Positions 8,324 to 16,667 of a stretch of 64,000 bases of DNA are shown here, piece after piece. This DNA comes from Streptomyces shenzhenensis (GTDB taxonomy: Bacteria; Actinomycetota; Actinomycetes; Streptomycetales; Streptomycetaceae), in contig NZ_JAJONF010000029.1 in NCBI RefSeq assembly GCF_021462265.1, positions 1 to 64,000 of the forward strand, written 5' to 3'. The notes below the pieces were generated by a model, which was not told the origin of the DNA, searched no databases, and was given only the letters and a program-made list of their open reading frames with translations. Made by a program: the position numbers and the translations under genes. How positions within the stretch are numbered: the stretch's first letter is position 1; the number at the start of each line of letters is the position of its first letter.

Positions 8324-9013
8324 GTGCGCGTGATCGTCAGAACCGTCAGCGAGCTCTGCATCACCGTCGGCACGCTCATCGTGCTCTTCGTCGCGTACGT
8401 GCTGTTCTGGACCGGTGTGAAGGCCGACACCGTGATGCACGACCAGATCGACCAGCTGCAGCGGCAGTGGTCGGCGAAGGCCACGGTGCACCCCACCACC
8501 GCGCGGGCGACCGCCGCGGCCCCGGCCGAGCCCGCCGCGTACCACTACGGCAAGGCCTTCGCGATCATGTACATCCCCCGGTTCGGTTTCACGTGGAACA
8601 AACCGGTCCTGGAGGGCACCGGCACCGACGTGCTGAAGAAGGGCCTCGCCCACTACGCGCGGACCGCCGGGCTTGGCCAGGTGGGCAACTTCGCGGTCGC
8701 CGGCCACCGGCGCACCTACGGTGATCCGTTCCTCGACTTCCCGGAGCTGCGCGAGGGCGATGCGATCGTCCTGACGGACGGGACGACCTGGTTCACGTAT
8801 CGGATCGACAAAGGCCCTTACAAAACAGTTCCGACGGACGTTGAAGTGATCGACCCTGTGCCACGTAAGTCGGGGTATACGCGCCCGGGCCGCTATCTCA
8901 CGCTGACCACGTGCGATCCGGAGTGGGGGCACAGCCATCGGCTGATCGTCTGGGCGCACTTGGACTCCACACAGCCTGTGGAGTCAGGCAGACCCAAGGC
9001 GCTGCGCCGTTAG
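8324..9013 (+). CDS. Class E sortase (first of three)
   Basis: A 229-residue sortase-fold transpeptidase. One N-terminal signal-anchor helix (about 10-28, ITVGTLIVLFVAYVLFW) precedes the catalytic domain with the sortase triad: His in VAGHRRTYG, Cys in YLTLTTCDPEWG and Arg in HSHRLIVW. The GTG at 8324 lies 27 bp after the DUF881 stop. Class E sortases join LAXTG-type surface proteins to peptidoglycan. This copy is more divergent than the two downstream, and part of its coding sequence overlaps a parS-like site. Confidence 0.9.
   Translation: MRVIVRTVSELCITVGTLIVLFVAYVLFWTGVKADTVMHDQIDQLQRQWSAKATVHPTTARATAAAPAEPAAYHYGKAFAIMYIPRFGFTWNKPVLEGTGTDVLKKGLAHYARTAGLGQVGNFAVAGHRRTYGDPFLDFPELREGDAIVLTDGTTWFTYRIDKGPYKTVPTDVEVIDPVPRKSGYTRPGRYLTLTTCDPEWGHSHRLIVWAHLDSTQPVESGRPKALRR
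8585..8600. other. parS-like site inside the sortase gene
   Basis: GGTTTCACGTGGAACA differs from the parS palindrome at one position (GTTTCACGTGGAAC for GTTTCACGTGAAAC). It lies in the coding segment for RFGFTWNKP of the first sortase. parS sites with one mismatch are known to bind ParB in Streptomyces; occupancy of this one is unknown. Confidence 0.55.
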
Positions 9014-9065
9014 TCTGGTGCAGTACGGCGGGATTCTGGTGCCGTGGTGAGACGGAAGGGACGGC

Positions 9066-9227
9066 ATGTACGGCTGGATCTGGCGGCATCTGCCGGGGAA
9101 CGCGTGGGTGAAGGCGCTGATCTCACTCCTGCTGGTCCTGGCCGTGGTCTACGTCCTCTTCCAGTACGTCTTCCCCTGGGCCGAGCCGCTGCTGCCCTTC
9201 AACGATGTGACGGTGGACAACCAGTGA
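9066..9227 (+). CDS. Small single-span membrane protein (53 aa)
   Basis: A short gene running from the ATG at 9066 to the TGA at 9225-9227. The product is MYGWIWRHLPGNAWVKAL, then a membrane helix (ISLLLVLAVVYVLFQYVF), then an acidic tail ending FNDVTVDNQ. GAAGGGACGGC precedes the start. The stop overlaps the GTG of the pabA-like gene as GTGA, so the two are probably translationally coupled. Role unknown; its place among sortase genes suggests an envelope function. Confidence 0.85.
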   Translation: MYGWIWRHLPGNAWVKALISLLLVLAVVYVLFQYVFPWAEPLLPFNDVTVDNQ

Positions 9228-9862
9228 GCGCGCGGATTCTCGTCGTCGACAACTACGACAGCTTCGTCTTCAACCTGGTCCAGTACCTGTACCAGCTGGG
9301 TGCCGAGTGCGAGGTGCTGCGCAACGACGAGGTGTCGACGGCGCACGCCCAGGACGGCTTCGACGGCGTGCTGCTGTCGCCGGGTCCGGGAACGCCGGAG
9401 GAGGCCGGAGTCTGCGTGGACATGGTGCGGCACTGTGCCGCGACCGGTGTCCCGGTCTTCGGCGTCTGTCTCGGCATGCAGTCGATGCAGGTGGCGTACG
9501 GCGGTGTGGTGGACCGGGCGCCGGAGTTGCTGCACGGCAAGACCTCGCTGGTCGAGCACGGCGGCAAGGGTGTCTTCGCGGGGCTGCCCTCGCCTTTCAC
9601 GGCGACCCGGTACCACTCGCTCGCCGCCGAGCCGGCGACGGTCCCGGCCGAGCTGGAGGTGACCGCCCGTACCCGCGACGGGATCATCATGGGGCTCAGG
9701 CACCGTGAACTCCCGGTGGAGGGCGTGCAGTTCCATCCCGAGTCGGTGCTGACCGAGCACGGACACCGGATGCTGGCCAACTGGCTGGTCGAGTGCGGTG
9801 ACGAGGGGGCCGTGGGGCGGTCGGCGGGGCTCGCCCCGGTGGTGGGCAGGGCCTCGGCGTGA
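9224..9862 (+). CDS. pabA: Aminodeoxychorismate/anthranilate synthase glutamine amidotransferase subunit
   Basis: A 212-residue class I glutamine amidotransferase that releases ammonia from glutamine for a chorismate-using partner (PabB or TrpE). Landmarks are VVDNYDSFVFNLVQ, the oxyanion segment LSPGPGTPEEAG, the nucleophile Cys82 in FGVCLGMQS and the His171/Glu173 pair in VQFHPESVLTEHG. The family cannot be split into PabA and TrpG by eye, and no pabB/trpE is present here. The GTG start overlaps the previous stop and its own stop overlaps the next sortase start (GTGA), so it is embedded in the sortase operon. Confidence 0.9.
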   Translation: MSARILVVDNYDSFVFNLVQYLYQLGAECEVLRNDEVSTAHAQDGFDGVLLSPGPGTPEEAGVCVDMVRHCAATGVPVFGVCLGMQSMQVAYGGVVDRAPELLHGKTSLVEHGGKGVFAGLPSPFTATRYHSLAAEPATVPAELEVTARTRDGIIMGLRHRELPVEGVQFHPESVLTEHGHRMLANWLVECGDEGAVGRSAGLAPVVGRASA

Positions 9863-10926
9863 CCGCGCTGCGCCCCGAGCACGAGACCGGTGCCTCGTAC
9901 GGGGATCAGCCGTACGGGGGGTCGAGCGCGCTCGGGGAGACGGCGTTTCTCCCGCCGGTCGACGATCGGACGGCGTATGTGCCGCCGATCGACGAGGAGA
10001 CCGTGGCGCTGCGGATCCCCGACCCGCCGCCCATATCGGCTTCTGCGGGCACGGCAGCCCCTTCTGGCACCGGACGGGCCCTGGGCGGCCGAGCGGCCCG
10101 CAGAAGGGCCGCCAAGCGGCGCGGTGGGCGGCACGGTGGCGCACCGGAGGCGGTGTCCCCGGAGGCGGTGTCGGAGGCGGTGTCTCAGGGGAGCGGCGCT
10201 CCGGGGCGGTCGCTCTCCCGGGTCGAGGCCCGGCGGCAGGCACGGTTGCGCAAGCCGAGCCCGGCCGTCGTGGCGAGCCGGGCGATAGGTGAGGTGTTCA
10301 TCACCACCGGCGTGCTGATGCTGCTGTTCGTCACCTACCAGTTGTGGTGGACGAACGTCCGCGCCCATGCCCAGGCCGGCAAGGAGGCCAGCAGCCTCCA
10401 GCAGGACTGGGCGAGCGGCAAGCGCGCCCCCGGTGTGTTCGAGCCCGGTCAGGGCTTCGCCATCCTGCACATCCCCAAGCTGGACGTGGTGGCGCCGATC
10501 GCCGAGGGCGTCAGCAACGCCAAGGTCCTCGACAAGGGCATGGTGGGGCACTACGGCGAGGGTCCGCTGAAGACCGCGATGCCGCAGGACAGGACCGGCA
10601 ACTTCGGTCTGGCCGCGCACCGCAACACGCACGGCGAGCCGTTCCGGTACATCAACAAGCTGGTGGCCGGTGACGCGGTGGTCGTCGAGACGCAGGACGA
10701 GTACTACGTGTACAAGGTGACGTCGATGCTGCCGGTGACGTCGCCGAGCAATGTGAGCGTGCTGGACCCGGTCCCGAAGGGATCCGGCTTCACCGGGCCG
10801 GGCCGCTACATCACTCTCACCACCTGCACGCCGGAGTTCACCAGCAAGTACCGGTTGATCGTGTGGGGCAAGATGGTCGAGGAACGCCCGCGCAGCAAGG
10901 GCAAGCCAGACGCGCTCGTCGAGTAA
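9859..10926 (+). CDS. srtE1: Class E sortase with long N-terminal extension (SrtE1-like)
   Basis: A 355-residue sortase. About 140 cytoplasmic residues, disordered and rich in Ala, Arg, Pro and Glu, precede one membrane helix (AIGEVFITTGVLMLLFVTYQLWW) and the catalytic domain: His in GLAAHRNTHGEPF, Cys in ITLTTCTPEF and Arg in SKYRLIVWG. In S. coelicolor the two class E sortases beside pabA (SrtE1, SrtE2) attach long chaplins and are needed for aerial growth; position and order match that pair, hence the symbol. The start is a GTGA overlap with pabA. The TTG/GTG-rich N-terminus makes shorter starts possible. Confidence 0.88.
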   Translation: MTALRPEHETGASYGDQPYGGSSALGETAFLPPVDDRTAYVPPIDEETVALRIPDPPPISASAGTAAPSGTGRALGGRAARRRAAKRRGGRHGGAPEAVSPEAVSEAVSQGSGAPGRSLSRVEARRQARLRKPSPAVVASRAIGEVFITTGVLMLLFVTYQLWWTNVRAHAQAGKEASSLQQDWASGKRAPGVFEPGQGFAILHIPKLDVVAPIAEGVSNAKVLDKGMVGHYGEGPLKTAMPQDRTGNFGLAAHRNTHGEPFRYINKLVAGDAVVVETQDEYYVYKVTSMLPVTSPSNVSVLDPVPKGSGFTGPGRYITLTTCTPEFTSKYRLIVWGKMVEERPRSKGKPDALVE

Positions 10927-10945
10927 GGGCAGAGGCAGAGGAACA

Positions 10946-11695
10946 GTGGCAGCGACCGCCGACGACACCGAACAGCAGACCGACGCGCCGGACGCGGCGT
11001 CCGTACCGGGGCGGCGGCCGATCGGCCGGATCGCGATGGCGGTCAGCGTTCTGGGTGAACTCCTGATCACGGCGGGTCTGGTGCTCGGCCTGTTCGTCGT
11101 CTACTCGCTGTGGTGGACGAACGTCGTCGCGGACCGCAAGGCCGACCGGGAGGGCGAGAAGGTCCGGGACACCTGGGCTCGGCAGGACACCGGCCCGGGC
11201 GCGCTGAACACGAAGAACGGCATCGGCTTCCTGCACGTGCCGTCGATGAAGAACGGCGAGGTCCTGGTCGAGAAGGGCACGTCGACGGACGTCCTGAACA
11301 ACGGCGTGGCCGGCTACTACACGGACCCGGCCAAGGCCATGCTCCCCACCACCGGCAAGACCGGCAACTTCACCCTCGCCGCCCACCGCGACGGCCATGG
11401 CGCGAAGTTCCACAACATCGACAAGGTGAAGGTGGGCGACCCGGTCGTCTTCGAGACCCGGGACGACTGGTACGTCTACAAGGTCTACGACATCCTCCCC
11501 GAGACCTCGAAGTACAACGTCAAGGTCCTCTCCCAGATCCCCAAGGAGTCCGGCAAGACCAAGCCGGGCCACTACATCACCCTGACGACGTGCACGCCGG
11601 TGTACACGAGCCGCTACCGGTACGTCGTGTGGGGTGAGCTGGTGCGGGTGCAGAAGGTGGACGGCAAGCGGACGCTGCCGAAGGAACTGGGCTGA
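10946..11695 (+). CDS. srtE2: Class E sortase (SrtE2-like)
   Basis: A 249-residue sortase similar to its upstream neighbour, with a shorter N-terminal tail, a membrane helix (MAVSVLGELLITAGLVLGLFVVYSLWW) and the triad His in TLAAHRDGHG, Cys in ITLTTCTPVY and Arg in SRYRYVVWG. The GTG at 10946 lies 19 bp after the previous stop with AGAGGAACA upstream. It closes the sortase run; a small hairpin (11696-11718) and a strong bidirectional terminator follow. Likely substrates are LAXTG proteins such as chaplins, which are not encoded here. Confidence 0.9.
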   Translation: MAATADDTEQQTDAPDAASVPGRRPIGRIAMAVSVLGELLITAGLVLGLFVVYSLWWTNVVADRKADREGEKVRDTWARQDTGPGALNTKNGIGFLHVPSMKNGEVLVEKGTSTDVLNNGVAGYYTDPAKAMLPTTGKTGNFTLAAHRDGHGAKFHNIDKVKVGDPVVFETRDDWYVYKVYDILPETSKYNVKVLSQIPKESGKTKPGHYITLTTCTPVYTSRYRYVVWGELVRVQKVDGKRTLPKELG

Positions 11696-11733
11696 CTGAG
11701 CTCCTTGCGGGAGCTCAGGCGCCTAGCATGACG

Positions 11734-11774
11734 AAGGCCCGAAGCCGCAACCATCTCTTGCGGCTTCGGGCCTT
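11734..11774. terminator. Bidirectional terminator between srtE2 and the nuclease gene
   Basis: A perfect 17-bp stem (AAGGCCCGAAGCCGCAA at 11734-11750 against 11758-11774) with a 7-nt loop. It is symmetrical and sits between converging genes, so it can serve both. Confidence 0.9.
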
Positions 11775-11785
11775 GTGGCGCAGGT

Positions 11786-12805
11786 TTACCTCAGGCCCTT
11801 GAGAGGCGCTCCCGCGCTCCATGCCTCCAAGTCGTGGCGGTCCACCATGACGACCCCGCTCAGTTTGGCGATGGCCTGGGCTTCGGTGCTGAAGTTGCAC
11901 GTGGCCACGAAGAGGGCGATATCCACTCGATCGACTGCTCGTGCGGCGCCGGCGAACTTCTGCATGTCGGCGCTGCGGATGGATCGTCGGCTCGTGTGGT
12001 TCTTGCACTGTACGGCCACGGTGCGTCCCTCGGCGGTGCGTGCCGTGATGTCGATGCCCCGGTCTTTGTGTGCCTGTCGCACGACGACGTCCATGCAGCC
12101 GTCGCGGCGCAGGAGATCGGCGACGTGTCGTTCGAGTGCCTGCCAGGTCATGCCTTTGAGTTCCGCGGAGACTTCTGGGGCGCGTCCTTCCTCCAGGAAG
12201 CTGACGCGCCGGTGGTGCTGGCACAGCCTTCGTTCCACGTGCTCGATGTCCTGTCGGAGTTCGATGAGCTCGTGGCGGTGTTCGCCGGCTGAGGCGATGA
12301 GGGCGTTGAACATCGGGACGACGGTCTTGCCGAGGATGTGGGTGATGCGCCGGTCGATGCGGTCGTTGAGATCCGAGGGCTCGGCCGGGGCGGAGTTTTC
12401 CACAGGCTGTGTCCGGGCCAGGTACTCCATATCGAGTAGGTACACACGCACCTGACGTGCGACTTCGCTGTCTCGGAGCAGCATGGCGACGTTGAGGACG
12501 GCTCGACGGGAGAGGAGGGCGAGGGACCTTGTGCGTGACTGGATCCCACTGAGTTCCTTGAAGGAAGTCAGTTCTGAACCTGTCAACACGCGGTAGCCGC
12601 TGGCTTCGAGTTCTTCCCGGTGATCATGGATCAGAGATGAGATGGCGGTGAGCCCTACCTCGAAGTACGCCGCCACCATCGCCGTAGTCACATGCATCCC
12701 GTCCGGCAGCAGCGACAGTGCCTTCACCCTGTCGAGCACGTCCGTCCGGTCCAGCACACTGTCGCGCAGGCTCTTCGATTCCAGCAGCGCCGATTCGTTG
12801 ATCAC
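11786..12805 (-). CDS. Mrr-type restriction endonuclease with regulator-like N-terminus
   Basis: A 339-residue protein. The C-terminal ~130 residues carry the Mrr/PD-(D/E)XK nuclease signature: MTWQALERHVADLLRRDG, then GIDITA (catalytic Asp) and VAVQCKNH (the QxK motif). Such domains cut DNA, often when it carries foreign methylation. The N-terminal ~170 residues (VTTAMVAAYFEVGLTAISSLI...RRAVLNVAMLLRDSEVARQVRVYLL) resemble phage antirepressor-type modules that sense or bind DNA. GTG 12805 has AAGGGG upstream. It stands alone between two strong terminators, between the sortases and pknB, which I recall as adjacent in S. coelicolor; likely an acquired defence gene. No methylase gene is nearby. 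Confidence 0.82.
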   Translation of the reverse strand: MINESALLESKSLRDSVLDRTDVLDRVKALSLLPDGMHVTTAMVAAYFEVGLTAISSLIHDHREELEASGYRVLTGSELTSFKELSGIQSRTRSLALLSRRAVLNVAMLLRDSEVARQVRVYLLDMEYLARTQPVENSAPAEPSDLNDRIDRRITHILGKTVVPMFNALIASAGEHRHELIELRQDIEHVERRLCQHHRRVSFLEEGRAPEVSAELKGMTWQALERHVADLLRRDGCMDVVVRQAHKDRGIDITARTAEGRTVAVQCKNHTSRRSIRSADMQKFAGAARAVDRVDIALFVATCNFSTEAQAIAKLSGVVMVDRHDLEAWSAGAPLKGLR

Positions 12806-12958
12806 GTTCTGCCCCTTCGTTCGTGGCGTGGCCGTACGACCAGGGAAGAGCTCCGATACCCCACCCCACCGAATCAACGAGTCGTCACATATGAAGGCAC
12901 GATCGACACAGGAGCAGATGTTCACAGGCGGCGTGTCCTGCGCGGGAGTATGAAGCAC

Positions 12959-12992
12959 TCGGCCCCGCCGAGCCGAAGCCTGGCGGGGCCGA
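12959..12992 (-). terminator. Terminator downstream of pknB
   Basis: Stem TCGGCCCCGCC / GGCGGGGCCGA (11 bp, 12-nt loop) about 40 bp past the pknB stop. It lies upstream of the nuclease gene start and probably ends the fhaA-pknB operon. Confidence 0.8.
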
Positions 12993-13033
12993 GGAGAGGT
13001 TGGCGCCCCCCTTTTGCCGTGGCGCGCGGGATG

Positions 13034-15013
13034 TCAGCCGGTGGCACCGCCGAAGAAATTGGTGCCGCCGTTGTTGCCGTTGCCGCCGCCCACCGTGGTG
13101 AGGGTGATCTGCGTGCTGCCGGGGTCGGTGACGCCGGTGTTGGGCTGTGGGTCCTCGTTGGTGACCAGGGCGTTGTCGCCGGAGTCGCCGTTGATCTGGA
13201 TGTTGGTGAAGCCGGCCGCCTGCAGGATCTGCCTGGCCTGCTTGACGGTCTGGCCCCGCACCTCCGGCACGGCGGTCTGCTGCTGGGCCTTGCCGATCTG
13301 GATGTTCACCGTGGAGTTCTTGTCGACCTGAGTGCCCTTTTGCGGGTCGGTCGAGATGACCTTGCCGACCAGGTTCGGGTCAGTGGTGTCGACCTCGGTG
13401 CAGTTGCCGGTCAGGTTGTTGGCCGTCATCTGCGCCTTGGCCGCGTCACAGGTCTGGCCGGTGACGTCGGGGACCGTGGACTTCTCCTGGGCCTTGGCGA
13501 CGGTGAGGGTGATCGTGGAGCCCTTCTGGACTTCCGCGCCGAGGGACGGATTCTGGTCCAGGACGGTGCCCGGGTCCTCACCGGAGACCTGCTGCTTCGT
13601 CTTGACGACGAAGTTGTACTTGTCGCCCTCAAGCGTGGTCTTGGCGTCGTCGATGTTCTGGCCGACGACGCTCGGTACGACGACCTTCGGGGCACCCGTG
13701 GAGACCACCAGGTTGACCGTGGAGTCCTTCTTGACCTCGGTCTTGTAGGTCGGGTCCTGGGAGCAGACGCTGCCCTTGGGCTGGTTGTCGCAGGTCTTCT
13801 GCGTGAAGGCCAGCTTGAGGCCGATGTTGTCGGCCATCTGGGTGGCCGTCGCCTTGGTCTGCCCGACGAAGTTCGGGGTGCTGACCGTGTCGTTCCCGGC
13901 CCCGCCCCCGCCGAACGCCCACTTCCCGATCAGGATCGCGCCGACGAGCACCAGGATGCCCGCGACCACGAGCAGGATCGTGGAGGTGTTGTTCTTCTTC
14001 GGCTGCTGGCGGCGGCGGTCCGGGCGTTCGTCGTAGCCGTAGCCGCCGTCGTCGGGGTTCATCGGGGGGAGCATGGTGGTGGCGCCGGCGTCGGAGCGCA
14101 GGGCCGTGGTCGGCATGTCGTCCGGGTAGCCGCCGTAGCCGACGGAGCCCATCGCCGCGGTGGCCGCGACGGGCTGGCCGTCCAGGCACGCCTCGATGTC
14201 GGCGCGCATCTCGTCGGCCGACTGGTAGCGGTAGTTCGGGTCCTTGACCAGGGCCTTGAGGACGATCGCGTCCATCTCCGGCGTGATCTCGTGGTCGAAG
14301 ACCGAGGGCGGCTGGGGTTCCTCGCGGACGTGCTGGTAGGCCACGGCGACGGGAGAGTCGCCGACGAACGGCGGGCGTACCGTCAGCAGCTCGTACAGCA
14401 GGCAACCGGTCGAATAGAGATCGGACCGCGCGTCGACCTGCTCGCCCTTGGCCTGCTCCGGGGAGAGGTACTGGGCGGTGCCGATGACGGCCGCCGTCTG
14501 GGTCATGGTCATGCCGGCGTCGCCCATGGCGCGGGCGATGCCGAAGTCCATGACCTTGACCTGACCGTTGCGCGTCAGCATGACGTTCGCCGGTTTGATG
14601 TCCCGGTGGACGATGCCGCTGCGGTGGGCGTACTCCAGGCCCTGGAGGATGCCGATGGTCATCTCCATCGACCGCTCGGGCAGGAGCTTGCGGCCGGAAT
14701 GGAGGAGTTCGCGCAGCGTCGAGCCGTCCACGTACTCCATGACGATGTACGGGATCGAGACCCCGTCGATGTAGTCCTCGCCCGTGTCGTAGACCGCGAC
14801 GATCGCGGGATGGTTGAGCGAGGCGGCCGACTGGGCCTCCCGGCGGAACCGGGCCTGGAAGGACGGGTCACGCGCGAGGTCCGCGCGCAGCGTCTTCACC
14901 GCCACCGTGCGGCCGAGCCGCGTGTCATGCGCGAGGTAGACCTCCGCCATGCCACCACGGCCGAGCACGTGGCCCAGCTCGTACCGGCCGCCGAGGCGAC
15001 GCGGCTCTTCCAT
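13034..15013 (-). CDS. pknB: PASTA-domain serine/threonine kinase PknB
   Basis: A 659-residue Hanks-type kinase. The glycine loop is GRGGMAEV (18-25), the ATP lysine K40, the catalytic loop HRDIKPAN (H136-D138) and DFG 156-158, followed by an activation loop with several Thr (GMTMTQTAAVIGT) for autophosphorylation. A disordered juxtamembrane segment leads to one membrane helix (about 344-364) and four extracellular PASTA repeats (starting near TPNFVGQ, VPSVVGQ, VPDVTGQ, VPEVRGQ), which bind muropeptides. A Gly/Asn tail ends the protein. It is last in the fhaA-fhaB-pstP-rodA-pbpA-pknB operon, the actinobacterial control module for cell-wall growth and division. Confidence 0.96.
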   Translation of the reverse strand: MEEPRRLGGRYELGHVLGRGGMAEVYLAHDTRLGRTVAVKTLRADLARDPSFQARFRREAQSAASLNHPAIVAVYDTGEDYIDGVSIPYIVMEYVDGSTLRELLHSGRKLLPERSMEMTIGILQGLEYAHRSGIVHRDIKPANVMLTRNGQVKVMDFGIARAMGDAGMTMTQTAAVIGTAQYLSPEQAKGEQVDARSDLYSTGCLLYELLTVRPPFVGDSPVAVAYQHVREEPQPPSVFDHEITPEMDAIVLKALVKDPNYRYQSADEMRADIEACLDGQPVAATAAMGSVGYGGYPDDMPTTALRSDAGATTMLPPMNPDDGGYGYDERPDRRRQQPKKNNTSTILLVVAGILVLVGAILIGKWAFGGGGAGNDTVSTPNFVGQTKATATQMADNIGLKLAFTQKTCDNQPKGSVCSQDPTYKTEVKKDSTVNLVVSTGAPKVVVPSVVGQNIDDAKTTLEGDKYNFVVKTKQQVSGEDPGTVLDQNPSLGAEVQKGSTITLTVAKAQEKSTVPDVTGQTCDAAKAQMTANNLTGNCTEVDTTDPNLVGKVISTDPQKGTQVDKNSTVNIQIGKAQQQTAVPEVRGQTVKQARQILQAAGFTNIQINGDSGDNALVTNEDPQPNTGVTDPGSTQITLTTVGGGNGNNGGTNFFGGATG

Positions 15014-15128
15014 AGTTCCCTACCAGCCCTCTCCGTCGGTCCCGACCGGCACGGTTGTGCGGTCGGAGGCTGCCGTCCGGGCCTACCGTACCCGGCTGTG
15101 TTTGTGTGACCTGGCCAAGCCCGTAACC

Positions 15129-15147
15129 CGATACCGGACCGGTATCG
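15129..15147. promoter_or_regulatory. Perfect palindrome upstream of pknB
   Basis: CGATACCGGACCGGTATCG is a perfect 9-bp inverted repeat around one base, in the 169-bp gap between pbpA and pknB. It could be an operator for an internal pknB promoter or a small hairpin. The long gap, against ATGA overlaps elsewhere in the operon, makes a separate pknB promoter plausible. Confidence 0.5.
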
Positions 15148-15182
15148 CAACGTGCACCGATGTGAAAGGGACGTGAGCGGGG

Positions 15183-16667
15183 TCACTTCTTGGAGTTGAT
15201 GACTGCCTCCATCACGCTCTTCGCGATCGGGGCCGCGAGGCCACCGCCGGAGATGTCGTCACGGTTGGCCTGGTCGTCCTCGATCACGACGGCGACAGCG
15301 ACCGGCTTGCTGCCGTCGGGGAGCTTGGCGTACGAGATGAACCAGGCGTAGGGGTTCGCGCTGTTCTCCACGCCGTGCTGGGCGGTACCGGTCTTGCCGC
15401 CGACGGTGACGCCGTTGATCTGCGCGTTCTTGCCCGTGCCGTCCTGGACGACGGTCTCCATCATGGACTGGAGGATCTGGGCGTTGGCGGAGCTGAGCGG
15501 CTGGCTCATCTCCTCGGGGTCGGTCTGCGAGACCGTGTCGAGGTTCGACGACTGCAGCTTGTCGATCATGTACGGCTTCATCAGCTTGCCGTCGTTGGCG
15601 ACCGCGGAGGCGACCATGGCCATCTGGAGCGGGGTCGCGGCGGTGTTGAACTGGCCGATCGAGGACAGCGCGGTCTGCGACTGGTTCATGTTGTCGGAGA
15701 AGACCGAGGCGCTGGAGCGGACCGGGGTGAACTGCTCGGAGTCGAAGCCGAACTTCTTGGCCTCGGCGAGCATCTTGTCGTTGCCGAGGTCGGCACCGAT
15801 CTTGCCGAAGACGGTGTTGCAGGAGTAGCGCAGCGCGATCCGCATGGTCGCGTTCTTGCAGGGGATGCTGCCCTCGTTCTTCAGCTCGGTGGTGGTGCCG
15901 GGCATGACGTAGGGCAGCGGGGAGTCGGTGTTCTCGTCGGCCGACTTGTACAGCCCGTTCTCCAGGGCGGCCGCGGCGGTGACCACCTTGAAGGTGGAGC
16001 CCGGCGGGTAGGTCTCGCGCAGCGCCCGGTTCAGCATCGGGTCGTTCGGGTTGTATTTCTTCTGCAGCTTCTTCCAGGCCTCGGCGTCGGTGTTCGAGGT
16101 GCCGGCGAAGGCGGAGGGGTCGTACGACGGGTAGGAGGCGAGGGCCAGGATCTTGCCCGTGGAGGGTTCCAGGGCGACGACCGCGCCCTTGCCGCCCTGT
16201 GCCTTCAGGCCGTTGTACGCGGCCTTCTGCGCGGCCGCGCTGAGGGTGGTGACGACGTTGCCGCCCTGCTTCTGCTTGCCCGTGATCATGTCGAGGGTGT
16301 TGCGGAAGAAGAGCCGGTCGTCGTTGCCGGTGAGGATGCCGTCTTCCAGGGACTCCAGCTGGTTGGCGCCGAAGGCCTGGGAGGCGTATCCGGTGACCGG
16401 TGACCACATGGGGCCGTTCTTGTACGTGCGCTTGTACTTCAGGTCGTTGAGACCGGAGGAGCGGGGCGCGGTGGAGCCGGTGATCGGGTTGCCGTCGACG
16501 ATTATGTCGCCGCGCGGGGTGGAGTAGCGGGCGATCGTGACGCGGCGGTTGGCGGGGTCCTCGCGGAGGGTGTCGGCCTTGACGTACTGGAGCCAGTTGT
16601 CGCGCAGCAGGAGGCTGAGGACCAGGAGGCCGCAGAAGATCGCGATCCGGCGCAGGGGCTTGTTCAT
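15183..16667 (-). CDS. pbpA: Class B penicillin-binding protein (transpeptidase)
   Basis: A 494-residue class B PBP that cross-links peptidoglycan. It has an N-terminal signal anchor (IAIFCGLLVLSLLL), a dimerisation/pedestal domain (about 30-150) and a transpeptidase domain with all three motifs: STFK (Ser224-Lys227), SCN (282-284) and KTGTA (424-428). ATG 16667 overlaps the rodA stop as ATGA, so the two are translationally coupled, fitting their joint work as polymerase and cross-linker. The open frame extends further upstream, but that part is antisense-free shadow of rodA. It should bind beta-lactams. Confidence 0.96.
   Translation of the reverse strand: MNKPLRRIAIFCGLLVLSLLLRDNWLQYVKADTLREDPANRRVTIARYSTPRGDIIVDGNPITGSTAPRSSGLNDLKYKRTYKNGPMWSPVTGYASQAFGANQLESLEDGILTGNDDRLFFRNTLDMITGKQKQGGNVVTTLSAAAQKAAYNGLKAQGGKGAVVALEPSTGKILALASYPSYDPSAFAGTSNTDAEAWKKLQKKYNPNDPMLNRALRETYPPGSTFKVVTAAAALENGLYKSADENTDSPLPYVMPGTTTELKNEGSIPCKNATMRIALRYSCNTVFGKIGADLGNDKMLAEAKKFGFDSEQFTPVRSSASVFSDNMNQSQTALSSIGQFNTAATPLQMAMVASAVANDGKLMKPYMIDKLQSSNLDTVSQTDPEEMSQPLSSANAQILQSMMETVVQDGTGKNAQINGVTVGGKTGTAQHGVENSANPYAWFISYAKLPDGSKPVAVAVVIEDDQANRDDISGGGLAAPIAKSVMEAVINSKK

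Noticed and set aside
12235..12250. Third parS site (GTTCCACGTG in the nuclease gene)
   Set aside because: Only one half matches; the other half (CTCGAT) does not resemble GAAAC.
12692..15109. Long plus-strand open frame of about 800 codons
   Set aside because: It is antisense to pknB, whose kinase and PASTA motifs are unmistakable. Such shadows are common at this GC content.
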